From positions 1 to 58,234 of the forward strand of contig WGDO01000032.1 of NCBI GenBank assembly GCA_015493225.1: a stretch of 58,234 nucleotides of DNA, in the 5' to 3' direction. Numbering within the stretch: position 1 is the stretch's first letter; each line of letters begins with the position of its first letter. Source of the DNA: Patescibacteria group bacterium (GTDB lineage: Bacteria; Patescibacteriota; Minisyncoccia; Moranbacterales; DUUL01). The translations under genes and the position numbers were made by a program. The notes below the pieces were generated by a model. The model saw nothing but the letters and a program-made list of their open reading frames with translations. It ran no database searches and was not told where the DNA came from. Below, one piece after another: positions 7,863 through 17,391 of the stretch.

Positions 7863-8402
7863 CTAGTTTTCTACCTCTGGAAATACCCTCAAGGCATCAT
7901 TAAAACGATTAATATAATTAAATAATCCAACAACGCTAGTAATCTCCACAATTTGTTGATCAGTGAAATTTTCTTTCATTCTCAACATTAGATCTTCATC
8001 TATTTTATAGGCCTCATTATTTACAGCCTTAGCATAATCAATTGCTAAACATTCTTTATCGTTGCAAACTTTTTCAATATCCACTAACTTTTCTTCAGCA
8101 ATTCCAAGAGTGTCAAGCTGTTTTTTTGTAACACTGACACAGTAGTGACATTTATTTAATTCCGAAACCACAAAAGCCACTTTCCATTTTAGTAGTTTAT
8201 CGGTAGGAGCATCATCCATTAGAGATTTAAAGAGAGAAAAAAATCCCACTAGGCTATCATCACAATTAGCCATTACCCGCATCCACTTTGGTACTTGCCC
8301 GGTAGATTCCTCCATTTTCTCAAAAATTTCCTTAGCTTTACCATCCACTTCATCATCGCCTACCATTTTAACGACTGGTGTTGTCAATTTACTTTCACTC
8401 AT
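7863..8402 (-). CDS. Carboxymuconolactone decarboxylase/AhpD-like protein
   Basis: A 179-residue protein of the CMD/AhpD superfamily, helical disulfide-active proteins linked to peroxide defence. The redox pair is KCHYC near residue 89; the usual downstream His of the ExxCxxCxxxH motif is not seen (CVSVTKKQ), so peroxidase-cycle activity is uncertain. The start MSESKLTT is preferred; an upstream extension in the same frame would be hydrophobic and would overlap the divergent promoter region. It is divergent from the DUF3160 gene. No Shine-Dalgarno sequence. Confidence 0.8.
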   Translation of the reverse strand: MSESKLTTPVVKMVGDDEVDGKAKEIFEKMEESTGQVPKWMRVMANCDDSLVGFFSLFKSLMDDAPTDKLLKWKVAFVVSELNKCHYCVSVTKKQLDTLGIAEEKLVDIEKVCNDKECLAIDYAKAVNNEAYKIDEDLMLRMKENFTDQQIVEITSVVGLFNYINRFNDALRVFPEVEN

Positions 8403-8454
8403 AGTTTTGTTTTTAATATTTATATATGTCTTAAGTGTAACACAAAACACTGCG

Positions 8455-8482
8455 TTGACCAAGGTAAATATAAGAGTATAAT
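8455..8482 (+). promoter_or_regulatory. Promoter of the DUF3160-MEMO operon
   Basis: TTGACC and a perfect TATAAT with 16-base spacing, 36 bases before the start codon of the DUF3160 gene. Confidence 0.65.
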
Positions 8483-8518
8483 TGTAATTAAGAGATAAAT
8501 AATCTTTAATAAAAACAA

Positions 8519-11002
8519 ATGACAAAAACACAATTAAATAATGAAAATCATACCGAGCAGGACAGTCCCCAAAAAATATCAAAACTAATAGGGGCTTTAA
8601 TAGCAGTTTTATTAATCAGCATTTTGGGGGCAGGTATTATCTTAGCTCAGAGAAATGGTTTATTGAATTCTTTTATTGCCAAAATAAAACATATTCAACA
8701 AAATAATAAAATAGATAAAACAGAAAAAGCAAATAAACTTGCCAGCGGTGATGAAAAAAATAACATTCCAGAAAAAATAGAAAAAAAACAACTTGGTTTT
8801 CCCGCCTTCAATTACAAACCATCAGAAGTTACACCAAAAATTCCCAAGTATAAAATTTCCCTAGATGAATTAACAAATTTAAAATTTTTTACCGCTAAGC
8901 CTGAAGACCCAGAATATAAACCATTGGAAATGAATACAGCCAGGGAGAATGCTCTAATAAAAAATGGTTTTTTTATTACTCTAGATAAAGATAAATTTTT
9001 TAATACCGATGCAGATGCTAATACTGGTCGGGTGGATGATTGGACAGACCTCTATGAATACATTGGTGGTAGCTCTGATAAACATTATAGACGACCAGAA
9101 AATTCCATTTTTATTACCAGTGATTTTGCTTTGCATCTCTATCATCGTTTACTAGATAAAGAATTTAAATATATTGAACAGAAAGAATTTTATCCACGTT
9201 TAGAAAAAATAACAAACAGAATGTTTAATTCTAGCGTAGAGGCTTATCAAAAAACTAACAATAAAAAAGCAAAAGAAAGCTACCAGCGATTAATCGCTTA
9301 TTTTGCTATACCAAAAGCAATTTTAAATTCAGCAAATAATTTCTCCGAAAAAGGACTAATTAATGATGATAAATCAGATAGTGATGAAAATATATTGACA
9401 GAGTTGGAAAAAATCAAGGGTCAAATGCTAGTTGAATCATATCAAATTGCTAAAACTGAAATAGAGAGAATCAATAAGGGTGAAGGAATGGCAAATTCTT
9501 CTTTGTTTGGTAAATATTATCAAGCTAAAGACTTAGACATTAAAGAAGATTATACTCAATTTGTGCCACGTAGTCACTATGAAGAAAATCCAATATTACG
9601 TTCTTATTTTAAAACAATGATGTGGTATGGCCGAAGTAACTTTGTGGTAGCTAGTCCGGAATTAACCAGGGATGCTATGAATATCACCCTGTTAATGAAA
9701 GATAATAATTTATTAGATGATTGGCAAGAAATTTATTTGCCAACCGTATTTTTTGTCGGTAAGAGTGATGACTTAGGATTGGCAGAATATCAAAAAGCTT
9801 TAGATAGTCATCCAGAATTGCATCCAGGAGATCAGTTAACCGCTCAACTCCAAAAAGATATTGCCGAAATGCCTCAGCCGAAAATTATGTCAACTGTTTT
9901 TGGGGAAATTAATAATAGAGATAAAGAAGGCTTGAAAAATGCTACTAAGGGATTTCGTTTTATGGGTCAGCGATTTGTACCCGATGCTTTTATTTTTTCA
10001 ACTTTAACCCAGGGAGTTGAACCAGCAGATCCAGAAACAGGAGAAAGTTTACCCAGTACTCCCACAGCCCTAATGGTGGTATCTTTATTAGGTAACAAAA
10101 CGGCCTATAATTATCTACAACAATGGATAAATACGGAAGCTCCTAATTCAAAAAGAGTTTTAGCCAAAAAATATACTGAACTGGAAAACTCATTTAATAA
10201 ACTCACCGAAGATGATTGGACTCAAAATATTTATTGGGGCTGGCTATATACCTTAAAAGCATTTAACAATGATTTTATTTCCGAAGAGGGTTATCCTCAG
10301 TTTATGAAAAATAAAAATTGGAATGATAAATCTTTGCAGGCAAGTCTAGGCTCTTGGACAGAATTAAAGCACGATACCTTATTATATGCCAAACAATCCT
10401 ATGCCGAAATGGGTGGAGGTTATGATGAATATAAAGACATCCCGCCGGTTCCAAAGGGTTACGTTGAGCCAAACATCGAATTTTGGGATAAATTAATTGC
10501 TTTGGCAGAGATGACTAAAAATGGCTTGCAAAGTGGGGATTTACTCCCTCAGGAATTTTCTGGTAGAAATGATAAATTATTATCAGGATTTAAATTTATG
10601 AGAGATATTGCTATTAAAGAATTGAATAATCAAAAAATCAGTGATGATGAATTTGAGCAACTACGCTTGATTGCCGGTAATATGGAAAATGTGATTTTAC
10701 CATTACCCTCAGAAACACAATTGGAAAAAAATGCCCGTTCAGGACTTATTGCCGATGTGCACACCGATGCGGTTAAACATCAAATACTTTATGAAGCTGA
10801 TGCCATACCAAATTATATTTATGTGGCAGTTAAAGATGTCAACGGGACAAGATTGACCAAAGGATTAGTTTTTTCTCAAAGAGAGTTTACAGCTCCTTTG
10901 CAAAAACGACTTACCGACACTGATTGGCAAAAGCAAGTTTATTCAGAGAGCACAAAAAATTTACCATCTTTACCAACCTGGTCCAAAAATTTAATGCCTT
11001 AA
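8519..11002 (+). CDS. DUF3160 domain protein, membrane-anchored
   Basis: An 827-residue protein with one N-terminal transmembrane helix (about residues 22-44, LIGALIAVLLISILGAG), a charged linker, and a long outward region matching DUF3160, with blocks such as FITSDFALHLYHRLLDKEF, GQRFVPDAFIFSTL and GSWTELKHDTLLYAKQSYAE. DUF3160 proteins occur in archaea and Patescibacteria and have no proven activity. Here it is followed after four bases by a MEMO-family gene, a pairing that suggests a shared envelope function. No Shine-Dalgarno sequence. Confidence 0.85.
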   Translation: MTKTQLNNENHTEQDSPQKISKLIGALIAVLLISILGAGIILAQRNGLLNSFIAKIKHIQQNNKIDKTEKANKLASGDEKNNIPEKIEKKQLGFPAFNYKPSEVTPKIPKYKISLDELTNLKFFTAKPEDPEYKPLEMNTARENALIKNGFFITLDKDKFFNTDADANTGRVDDWTDLYEYIGGSSDKHYRRPENSIFITSDFALHLYHRLLDKEFKYIEQKEFYPRLEKITNRMFNSSVEAYQKTNNKKAKESYQRLIAYFAIPKAILNSANNFSEKGLINDDKSDSDENILTELEKIKGQMLVESYQIAKTEIERINKGEGMANSSLFGKYYQAKDLDIKEDYTQFVPRSHYEENPILRSYFKTMMWYGRSNFVVASPELTRDAMNITLLMKDNNLLDDWQEIYLPTVFFVGKSDDLGLAEYQKALDSHPELHPGDQLTAQLQKDIAEMPQPKIMSTVFGEINNRDKEGLKNATKGFRFMGQRFVPDAFIFSTLTQGVEPADPETGESLPSTPTALMVVSLLGNKTAYNYLQQWINTEAPNSKRVLAKKYTELENSFNKLTEDDWTQNIYWGWLYTLKAFNNDFISEEGYPQFMKNKNWNDKSLQASLGSWTELKHDTLLYAKQSYAEMGGGYDEYKDIPPVPKGYVEPNIEFWDKLIALAEMTKNGLQSGDLLPQEFSGRNDKLLSGFKFMRDIAIKELNNQKISDDEFEQLRLIAGNMENVILPLPSETQLEKNARSGLIADVHTDAVKHQILYEADAIPNYIYVAVKDVNGTRLTKGLVFSQREFTAPLQKRLTDTDWQKQVYSESTKNLPSLPTWSKNLMP

Positions 11003-11006
11003 TTTA

Positions 11007-11966
11007 ATGAATAGGCTAAATAAAATTTTTATATTTGTTATAGGGGCAGGTATAGTTATCAGCGGTTATTATTGGTGGCAAAGTGGATTGAAAAATAAAA
11101 CCATAAATAAAGACGGACAAAATAACACTGTTAAAAAAGAAAACATCATCAAAACTTCTTCTCATAATTCAGAAGGCAAATCTCTGCATAGTTTCTTTAA
11201 TCAAAAAGAAGATTATTTAGAAGCATTTGCATCCTGTGATAAAATGCAACGGATAAATTTTACTAGTTCTCCCAGAGTTGGCATTGTTTCCCATCATTTT
11301 TTAGCCAAGAATAGCATTGCTTGTTTTTTTGATAATTTTCCAAATAAAAACAAAATTACAACTATTATTTTAATTGGCCCAGATCATTTTCATTCTTTTG
11401 GGGAAAAACAATCTTTGTTTTTTACAACTAAAACAAAATGGTCTACTCCTTTTGGAAATTTATTACCAGAGGATAAAATTATTAATAATTTATTGAAAAA
11501 TAAATTAGTTATGGAGAATAATCCGGTTTTTCAAACCGAGCATTCTATTTACACAGAAATACCTTTTATCAAAAAAGCATTTCCCCAGGCTAAGGTTGTC
11601 CCGCTGATTGTTAAAAATAATTTTGATTATACTACTTTTCAAGATTTTGGGAGAAAGATATTGGCGCCGTTAATTAAAAAGAACTCTTTGATTATAGTTA
11701 GTAGTGATTTTACGCATCACAGTACAAACAAAGAAGCTCGCCAAATAGACAGAAAAAGTTTGGAGGCTTTAGAAAATCTATCAATTAAAACTTTGCCAAA
11801 AATAACTTCCGATTGCCGGGCTTGTCTGGCGTTGATGTCAGGTTGTTTACTAAAAGAAAATGGCAAGGATAACAATAAGCATTTTAAGTTATTTGCTAAT
11901 CAAAATTCCACCGACTTCGGCGGGGAAGATAAAAATGTTACCAGTTACATATTTGGATATTATTAA
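11007..11966 (+). CDS. amrB: AmmeMemoRadiSam system protein B (MEMO family), anchored
   Basis: A 319-residue protein with an N-terminal transmembrane or signal segment (IFIFVIGAGIVISGYYWW) and a MEMO domain from about residue 90. Conserved blocks include GIVSHHFLAK, ILIGPDHFHSFG, TEHSIYTEIPF and SSDFTHH, which hold the metal-binding His residues. MEMO proteins resemble class III extradiol dioxygenases and partner with AMMECR1 and a radical SAM enzyme; those partners are not in this window. The membrane anchor and the tight link to the DUF3160 gene suggest an extracytoplasmic version. Confidence 0.83.
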   Translation: MNRLNKIFIFVIGAGIVISGYYWWQSGLKNKTINKDGQNNTVKKENIIKTSSHNSEGKSLHSFFNQKEDYLEAFASCDKMQRINFTSSPRVGIVSHHFLAKNSIACFFDNFPNKNKITTIILIGPDHFHSFGEKQSLFFTTKTKWSTPFGNLLPEDKIINNLLKNKLVMENNPVFQTEHSIYTEIPFIKKAFPQAKVVPLIVKNNFDYTTFQDFGRKILAPLIKKNSLIIVSSDFTHHSTNKEARQIDRKSLEALENLSIKTLPKITSDCRACLALMSGCLLKENGKDNNKHFKLFANQNSTDFGGEDKNVTSYIFGYY

Positions 11967-12008
11967 TGAAATAAACTTAAGAATAATTAATAATTAAAAT
12001 AACTAGCT

Positions 12009-14390
12009 ATGAAATCAGAAGAGATAAAAAGATTGGGAATTAGTAGTTCGCAAAAGTATTATAATTATCTCTCTGAAAATGGTCAGGGTGTTGTAATAAT
12101 TAATATTATTGATAAATCTAGAAGAGGAGAAATTTTTAAATTTAGTCTAAATAGAAAAATACACAATATTGAAATGATTGAGTTTGAAATATCTGGAGAG
12201 CAAATTGATTCAGATAGAATTAAGATTATTGAGTACGATAGGGATAATAACACACTCACAGTAAAGCCCATTAAGAATTTACAAGAACAGTTTAGGAAAT
12301 TACACAATGATGAGATAAGGATTATTTCAGATTTAAAATTTCTTATTAAGCGAGTAGAAGATTGGTATGAAAAGCATGGAGATGAAATCAAAATTCCCTC
12401 TCCAGGTGTTTCACTACATATTAATACCCCAACAAATGAAGATTTTTTCCCTGAGATGATGCCATCACCTGATCAAAGATTGGGTATAGAGGCAATTTTT
12501 AATAGTCCATTGAACTATGTTTGGGGAGCACCAGGCACAGGGAAAACGCAGTTAGTACTTGCATATTCTCTCATTCAATATATACGTTCAGGAAAGAAAG
12601 TAGCTATTTTTGCTGCCACAAATAATGCCTTAGAGCAGATTTTATACGGCGTACTAAAGATGACTAAAGAAGCAGGGATTGAAGATAGTAAAATTCTCCG
12701 ATTAGGAACTCCTTCGAGTAAATTCGCTCAAGAACATCCTAATTCTTGTGAATCAATAGGAGTCCAACGAAGGATAAGTGAACTTAATAATCAAATTGAA
12801 ATTATCAAGAAAGGTATAGAACACAAGGAGCTATTTGAAGCCTTAAAGATAATTAAAGACAAAAGTCAAGAAATATTTTCTCAATTTGAAGAGGTATATA
12901 TACAAAAAGAGAAAATTCGACTAGGTATGAAATCAATAAAGGAGAATATTCTACATTCACAATATGTATTGGATAAGTTGCAACTGCAAGTATTAGAATT
13001 AGAGGAAAATATTAAACAAAAAGAAAAAATTAAGGCAGCTTTCTCATATAGGCTCAAGAAATTATTTACTAAAAATATAAATCTAGAGATAGAACTCAGA
13101 GAAGAAAGAATTAGATTATACGAAATCAAAAATGAGAGCAATATAAAAGAAGATGAAGTTAGTATCCTTAGGCGACAGTACAAGGAATTGGAAATAGAGC
13201 ATAATGATTCATCGGAGAGTGTAAAACTAATTGAAGATATTCAAAGTCTTTGTGCCAACAATGAGCAGATAGAAGAAATCGTTTCCAGTATAACATTGCA
13301 GAATTATCAAAGTATTCAAAATAATTTGAACGCGTATGTACAGGAGTATAATGAGATGTTGATTACAGAAAAGTACATTAGATTAACAGAGCAAGAACTG
13401 TTAAAAAAATTAAAAAATCTGGAGTCTAAAAAAAATAATCTTGAATCAGATAGTACAGAAAGTGTAGAGAAAGCCAATGTTATTGCACTTACTTTAGATT
13501 GTTATATTGGTAGATACCAGGACAAAGAACTACCTGCCGAGCATTATTTTCTTGATGAGGCTGGGTACGCTAGTCTGATCAAAGCACTTACACTTTTCAG
13601 AAGAAATATCCCTATTACGTTATTGGGTGATCATATGCAATTACCACCTGTTTGTGAAATGAATGATAGTAACATAGAAGAGGATAATCAAGATATTTTT
13701 ATGTGGGCACAATCATCTTTGTATGCTGAATGGATTTTTACAAAGGAGAGTCAAGAAACATTTCTAGATTATTCTAAAAGGAACCCTTACGTTTTTAATA
13801 GAACAAAAAAAATAGATTTATTGCATACATATCGATTTGGAGCAGCATTGGCGCACAAATTGGACGAGTTTGTTTATCAGAATGGATTTGTTGCACATGA
13901 CCAAATTGGAGAGACGGGGGTTTATTATGTAGATGCACCGCACACTAGTCCACAATCACCAGCAATTGTTAATGGTCACGAAACTCATTCACCTTCAAGG
14001 GAAAATCAAGCTGAGGCTTCTAAGATTCGTGAATTAGTTGGTGACCTTGATGAAAACAGTTTTGCTATTCTAACACCCTATAGAAAACAGGCAACACTCA
14101 TTGAAAATGAATTGCCAGGGGCAAGGCGTAACCAAAGAATCATGACAATACACGGATCTCAAGGGAAAGAATGGGATGACGTAGTTTTAAGTGTTGTCGA
14201 TACAGACAGAATGTATTTTGTTAATACTCTTAATAGGCAGATTAGAGGTCTTAATATTTTAAATACAGCGGTAAGTAGGGCAAGGAAAAGATTATTTATT
14301 GTTTGTAACTACAATTTTTGGATTAGGCAAGATAATCAACTAATTAAAGGACTTTTAGAGACGGCAACACCAGCGGAAAATATTGAATAA
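12009..14390 (+). CDS. Superfamily 1 helicase (UPF1/DNA2-like)
   Basis: A 793-residue P-loop ATPase. Walker A is WGAPGTGKTQLV (about residue 175), motif II is FLDEAG (about 516), motif III is LLGDHMQLPPV, motif V is HGSQGKEWDDVVLS and motif VI is NTAVSRARKRL. A coiled-coil insertion of about 220 residues (about 260-480) separates motifs I and II. The N-terminal 130 residues have no recognised nuclease. Such helicases act in nucleic-acid repair, RNA turnover or phage defence. It stands alone, with no visible partner gene. Codon choice looks somewhat different from its neighbours, so acquisition by transfer is possible. Confidence 0.85.
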   Translation: MKSEEIKRLGISSSQKYYNYLSENGQGVVIINIIDKSRRGEIFKFSLNRKIHNIEMIEFEISGEQIDSDRIKIIEYDRDNNTLTVKPIKNLQEQFRKLHNDEIRIISDLKFLIKRVEDWYEKHGDEIKIPSPGVSLHINTPTNEDFFPEMMPSPDQRLGIEAIFNSPLNYVWGAPGTGKTQLVLAYSLIQYIRSGKKVAIFAATNNALEQILYGVLKMTKEAGIEDSKILRLGTPSSKFAQEHPNSCESIGVQRRISELNNQIEIIKKGIEHKELFEALKIIKDKSQEIFSQFEEVYIQKEKIRLGMKSIKENILHSQYVLDKLQLQVLELEENIKQKEKIKAAFSYRLKKLFTKNINLEIELREERIRLYEIKNESNIKEDEVSILRRQYKELEIEHNDSSESVKLIEDIQSLCANNEQIEEIVSSITLQNYQSIQNNLNAYVQEYNEMLITEKYIRLTEQELLKKLKNLESKKNNLESDSTESVEKANVIALTLDCYIGRYQDKELPAEHYFLDEAGYASLIKALTLFRRNIPITLLGDHMQLPPVCEMNDSNIEEDNQDIFMWAQSSLYAEWIFTKESQETFLDYSKRNPYVFNRTKKIDLLHTYRFGAALAHKLDEFVYQNGFVAHDQIGETGVYYVDAPHTSPQSPAIVNGHETHSPSRENQAEASKIRELVGDLDENSFAILTPYRKQATLIENELPGARRNQRIMTIHGSQGKEWDDVVLSVVDTDRMYFVNTLNRQIRGLNILNTAVSRARKRLFIVCNYNFWIRQDNQLIKGLLETATPAENIE

Positions 14391-14447
14391 TAGTATTTAT
14401 TGATAAGTAACATATTTTTATTTACAATTGACATAATTGACACAATG

Positions 14448-14476
14448 TTGACGAGGATTGTTTTATAGGGTATATT
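14448..14476 (+). promoter_or_regulatory. Promoter of the T-box-glyS transcript
   Basis: TTGACG and TATATT with the optimal 17-base spacing, placing the start near 14483, at the beginning of the T-box leader. Confidence 0.75.
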
Positions 14477-14482
14477 AATAAA

Positions 14483-14634
14483 TGAAAGGAGATTGGAACC
14501 TTTTGTCAGTTTATAAAAAAGGTGTCCAGCTGTTTTGGAATAGCTGGGAAACTAGATGGAACCGCGAGAATCTCTCGTTCTAGTAACCAAAAATACTTTT
14601 TAGTATTTTGGTTATGAGAACGAGGGATTTTTTT
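14483..14634 (+). promoter_or_regulatory. T-box riboswitch upstream of glyS
   Basis: The hallmark T-box sequence TGGAACCGCG is present. The antiterminator pairs CTAGA (14552-14556) with TCTAG (14579-14583), and CGAGA (14565-14569) with TCTCG (14573-14577), leaving the TGGAACCG bulge. TGGA is complementary to UCCA, the 3' end expected for tRNA-Gly with its U73. The competing terminator pairs 14574-14596 with 14603-14624, followed by seven Ts. A hairpin CCAGCT/AGCTGG precedes the antiterminator. The 5' domain is short; several GGA or GGT triplets could be the specifier and I cannot choose between them. Confidence 0.88.
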
Positions 14635-14784
14635 GTTAATAATTTGTACAGTCCTCAAAGTCTATAAACCAGGCATTTGCCGGTCAAGAGTCTGTAAAGT
14701 AGAAATCTTAAAATAGCCAAAAATGATTTTAAAATCATTCAAGAAGTTGTGAAAAGTATTTAAAATAATTATTAAATCAAACCC

Positions 14785-16227
14785 ATGAGTAAAAATCAAG
14801 AAGACATGTCCAGCGAAGCTCCAGCGAAGTTGGAAAATAAACAAGATGATAAATTAATGGAAAAAATAGTCAGTTTTGCGAAACGGCGAGGATTTGTTTT
14901 TCCGTCCAGTGAAATTTATGGTGGCTTCGGAGCGGTTTATGACTATGGTCCCTATGGTGTAGAGTTGGCTAAAAATATCAAGGAATCCTGGTGGAAGGCC
15001 ATGGTGCAAGAAAACGAAAACATTGTCGGTTTGGATGCCAGTATTTTTATGAGTCCAAAAGTTTGGGAGGCCTCAGGCCACGTCAGCGGTTTTAGTGACC
15101 CTTTGGCAGAATGTAAACAATGTCATTCCAGAATAAGAGTTGATCATTTATTAGAAGATGCCGGTATATTTGCCGATGAAAAAATGACCGAAGAAGAAAT
15201 AAATAAATTATTAAATGAAAACAAGGATAAATTAAAATGTCCAAAATGCGGAACAAAGGGAAAATTTACCGAAGCAAAAAGTTTCAATCTTCTGGTACAA
15301 TCAAATCTAGGAAACTTTACTGGAGATTGGGACAAGGAACCAACTTATTTAAGAGGAGAAACTTGTCAAGGAATTTATGTTAATTTCAAAAATGTTTTGG
15401 ATTCCACCCGGGTAAAAATTCCTTTTGGCATTGCTCAAATTGGTAAAGCCTTTAGAAATGAAATTACCGCCCGTCAATTCATTTTTCGTAAGAGAGAATT
15501 TGAGCAAATGGAAATGCAAATGTTTACTCACCCCGATGAGGATATGAAAATTTATGAAGAGTGGCGAGAACGAAGATGGCAATATTATTTAGACCTAGGA
15601 ATTAAAGAAGAAAATTTACAATGGCATAAACATGAAAATTTAGTTTTTTACGCCAAAGCCGCCTGGGACATTGAATATAAATTCCCATTTGGTTTTAAAG
15701 AGTTGGAAGGAATTCATGCTCGAGGAGATTATGATTTAACTCAACATAGTAAATTTTCTGGAAAAAAATTAGAATATCGGGACCCCCAAACAAATGAAGT
15801 TTATACTCCCCATGTGGTGGAAACTTCAGTAGGGACAGATAGAACTTTTTTAGCAGTTCTCACTGAAGCATTTAGGGAAGAAGATTTAGGTGAAGGGAAG
15901 AGCCGAATAGTTTTAAAACTACCAAAGAAATTAGCACCAATCAAAGTAGCCGTTTTTCCTTTGATGAAAAATAAACCAGAGTTAGTGAAAAAAGCCAAGG
16001 AAATTTTTGATAAATTAAAAATGGAAATGATGTGTGAATTTGATGACAATGGAAATGTGGGGAAGCGATATCGTCGCCAAGATGAAATAGGAACGCCTTA
16101 TTGTGTAACAGTTGATTTTGATACTTTAGAAACCAATGAGGTAACCGTGCGTAATCGAGATACAATGGAACAAGAGAAAGTGAAAGTTGAAGAATTGGAA
16201 AAATGGCTAAAGAAAAAATTCAGCTAG
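14785..16227 (+). CDS. glyS: Glycyl-tRNA synthetase (alpha2 type)
   Basis: A 480-residue class II synthetase that charges tRNA-Gly in the cytoplasm, of the single-chain alpha2 type rather than the alpha2beta2 type. Visible are RGFVFPSSEIYGGFGAVYDYGP, the zinc-like pair CKQC (about residue 111) with CPKC (about 152), class II motif 2 (FRNEITARQFIFRKREFEQME) and the anticodon-binding C-terminus. Length is typical of the family. Its control by the upstream T-box matches its substrate. The first 25 residues are a low-conservation extension. No Shine-Dalgarno sequence. Confidence 0.95.
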   Translation: MSKNQEDMSSEAPAKLENKQDDKLMEKIVSFAKRRGFVFPSSEIYGGFGAVYDYGPYGVELAKNIKESWWKAMVQENENIVGLDASIFMSPKVWEASGHVSGFSDPLAECKQCHSRIRVDHLLEDAGIFADEKMTEEEINKLLNENKDKLKCPKCGTKGKFTEAKSFNLLVQSNLGNFTGDWDKEPTYLRGETCQGIYVNFKNVLDSTRVKIPFGIAQIGKAFRNEITARQFIFRKREFEQMEMQMFTHPDEDMKIYEEWRERRWQYYLDLGIKEENLQWHKHENLVFYAKAAWDIEYKFPFGFKELEGIHARGDYDLTQHSKFSGKKLEYRDPQTNEVYTPHVVETSVGTDRTFLAVLTEAFREEDLGEGKSRIVLKLPKKLAPIKVAVFPLMKNKPELVKKAKEIFDKLKMEMMCEFDDNGNVGKRYRRQDEIGTPYCVTVDFDTLETNEVTVRNRDTMEQEKVKVEELEKWLKKKFS

Positions 16228-16235
16228 AGTAAATT

Positions 16236-16265
16236 TTGACAAAAAATTATCTAGAGGGCTATAAT
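16236..16265 (+). promoter_or_regulatory. Promoter of the class IV aminotransferase gene
   Basis: TTGACA and TATAAT with an 18-base spacer, starting nine bases after the glyS stop and 35 bases before the next start codon. Confidence 0.6.
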
Positions 16266-16299
16266 TAAGAATCTTAAGAAGTAACTAAAAAAACAAAAA

Positions 16300-17124
16300 A
16301 TGAAAAAAACATATTACAACGGAAAAATAATTTCGGAAGATGAGGTGAAAATTAATTTTAATGACTTGGGGTTTGCACGGGGATATGGGGTTTTTGACGC
16401 CATGAGAACAGTAGAGGGACACCCATTTTTATTGAAGGCACATTTTAAGAGATTACAAAATTCCGCTAAGTTGTTAAATATTAATCTCAAATTATCTTTA
16501 TCTGAATTAGTCGGAATCGTTAATGAATTATTAGTATTAAATAAAAATATATTTTCTAATAACGATGTAACTATTCGTACAACCGTTACTGGCGGAGTGT
16601 CATCAAATGGTTTAAAGATGGACGATGAACCAACAGTCTTGATAACCATAAATGACTTAAGTCTAGTCACCCCAGATAAAGAATTATATAAAACGGGGGC
16701 TAAAATTATTACCATTGATTTTCAAAGAATAATGCCGGAGGCCAAAACTACTAATTATCTGACTGCTATTTTGCACCAAAAAGACAAAGAGGAAAGTGGA
16801 GCAACAGAAATTGTTTATCACCATAATGATTTATTATTAGAAGGAGCCACCAGTAATATTTTTATTGTTAAAAATGGAGAATTTATTACTCCTGATAAAA
16901 ATGTACTTTCCGGAACAACTCGAAATTTGGTCGTTAAATTATTATCAGAAGCAGGAGAAGTAACAGAAAAACGAAATGTTAAAATAGAAGAGTTGTTTGA
17001 GGCCGATGAAGTTTTTTTAACTGGTACATTTAAGGGTGTTTTGCCAATAACTAAAGTTAATGATAAAATGATTGGAGATGGGCAGGTAGGAGAGAAGACG
17101 AAGTTGGCGATGGAGTTAATATAA
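16300..17124 (+). CDS. Class IV PLP-dependent aminotransferase
   Basis: A 274-residue fold-type IV enzyme of the branched-chain aminotransferase, D-amino-acid transaminase and aminodeoxychorismate lyase family. Marks are the start YYNGKIISEDE, the GFARGYGVFDAMRTVEG block, a PLP-lysine region (TNYLTAILHQKDKEESG), ETGATSNIF-like EGATSNIFIV, and LSGTTRNLV. The substrate cannot be fixed from sequence alone. Few amino-acid synthesis genes are visible nearby, so a stand-alone scavenging or D-amino-acid role is as likely as branched-chain synthesis. Confidence 0.85.
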   Translation: MKKTYYNGKIISEDEVKINFNDLGFARGYGVFDAMRTVEGHPFLLKAHFKRLQNSAKLLNINLKLSLSELVGIVNELLVLNKNIFSNNDVTIRTTVTGGVSSNGLKMDDEPTVLITINDLSLVTPDKELYKTGAKIITIDFQRIMPEAKTTNYLTAILHQKDKEESGATEIVYHHNDLLLEGATSNIFIVKNGEFITPDKNVLSGTTRNLVVKLLSEAGEVTEKRNVKIEELFEADEVFLTGTFKGVLPITKVNDKMIGDGQVGEKTKLAMELI

Positions 17125-17195
17125 CTGGAAGGTTATAAATTATGGATTTGCCGACTAAGAGTCTGTAAAATTTATAAAGTATAAAGTTGAGATTA

Positions 17196-17352
17196 AATTT
17201 TAATTTGTAATTTGTAAATTTTAATTCAATTTTAAATAATCTAATTTTAAATGTTTAAAACAAGCTGCGAGTTACCGATCGTTAATTATTCATTTAAAAA
17301 TTTACACAATTAGATTTGAATTAAAATTTACAAATTACAAATTAAAATTATT
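17196..17352. repeat. AT-rich dispersed repeat, copy 2
   Basis: This closely matches the element at 2432-2621, including TTTAAATGTTTAAAACAAGC and ACACAATTAGATTTGAATTA. The ends are inverted copies of each other. It separates the aminotransferase and HAD genes. Confidence 0.75.
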
Positions 17353-17391
17353 CTCAAATAGAAATTCATAATTCATAATTCATAATTACAA

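Noticed and set aside
8403-8582. N-terminal extension of the AhpD-like protein by 60 residues
   Set aside because: It would be hydrophobic, cover the divergent promoter region and overlap the DUF3160 gene; the MSESKL start matches the family.
14482-14583. ATG-started 33-codon frame within the T-box leader, with several Trp codons
   Set aside because: It runs through the antiterminator and its stop lies in the pairing arm; the T-box structure explains the sequence fully, and a peptide leader is not needed.
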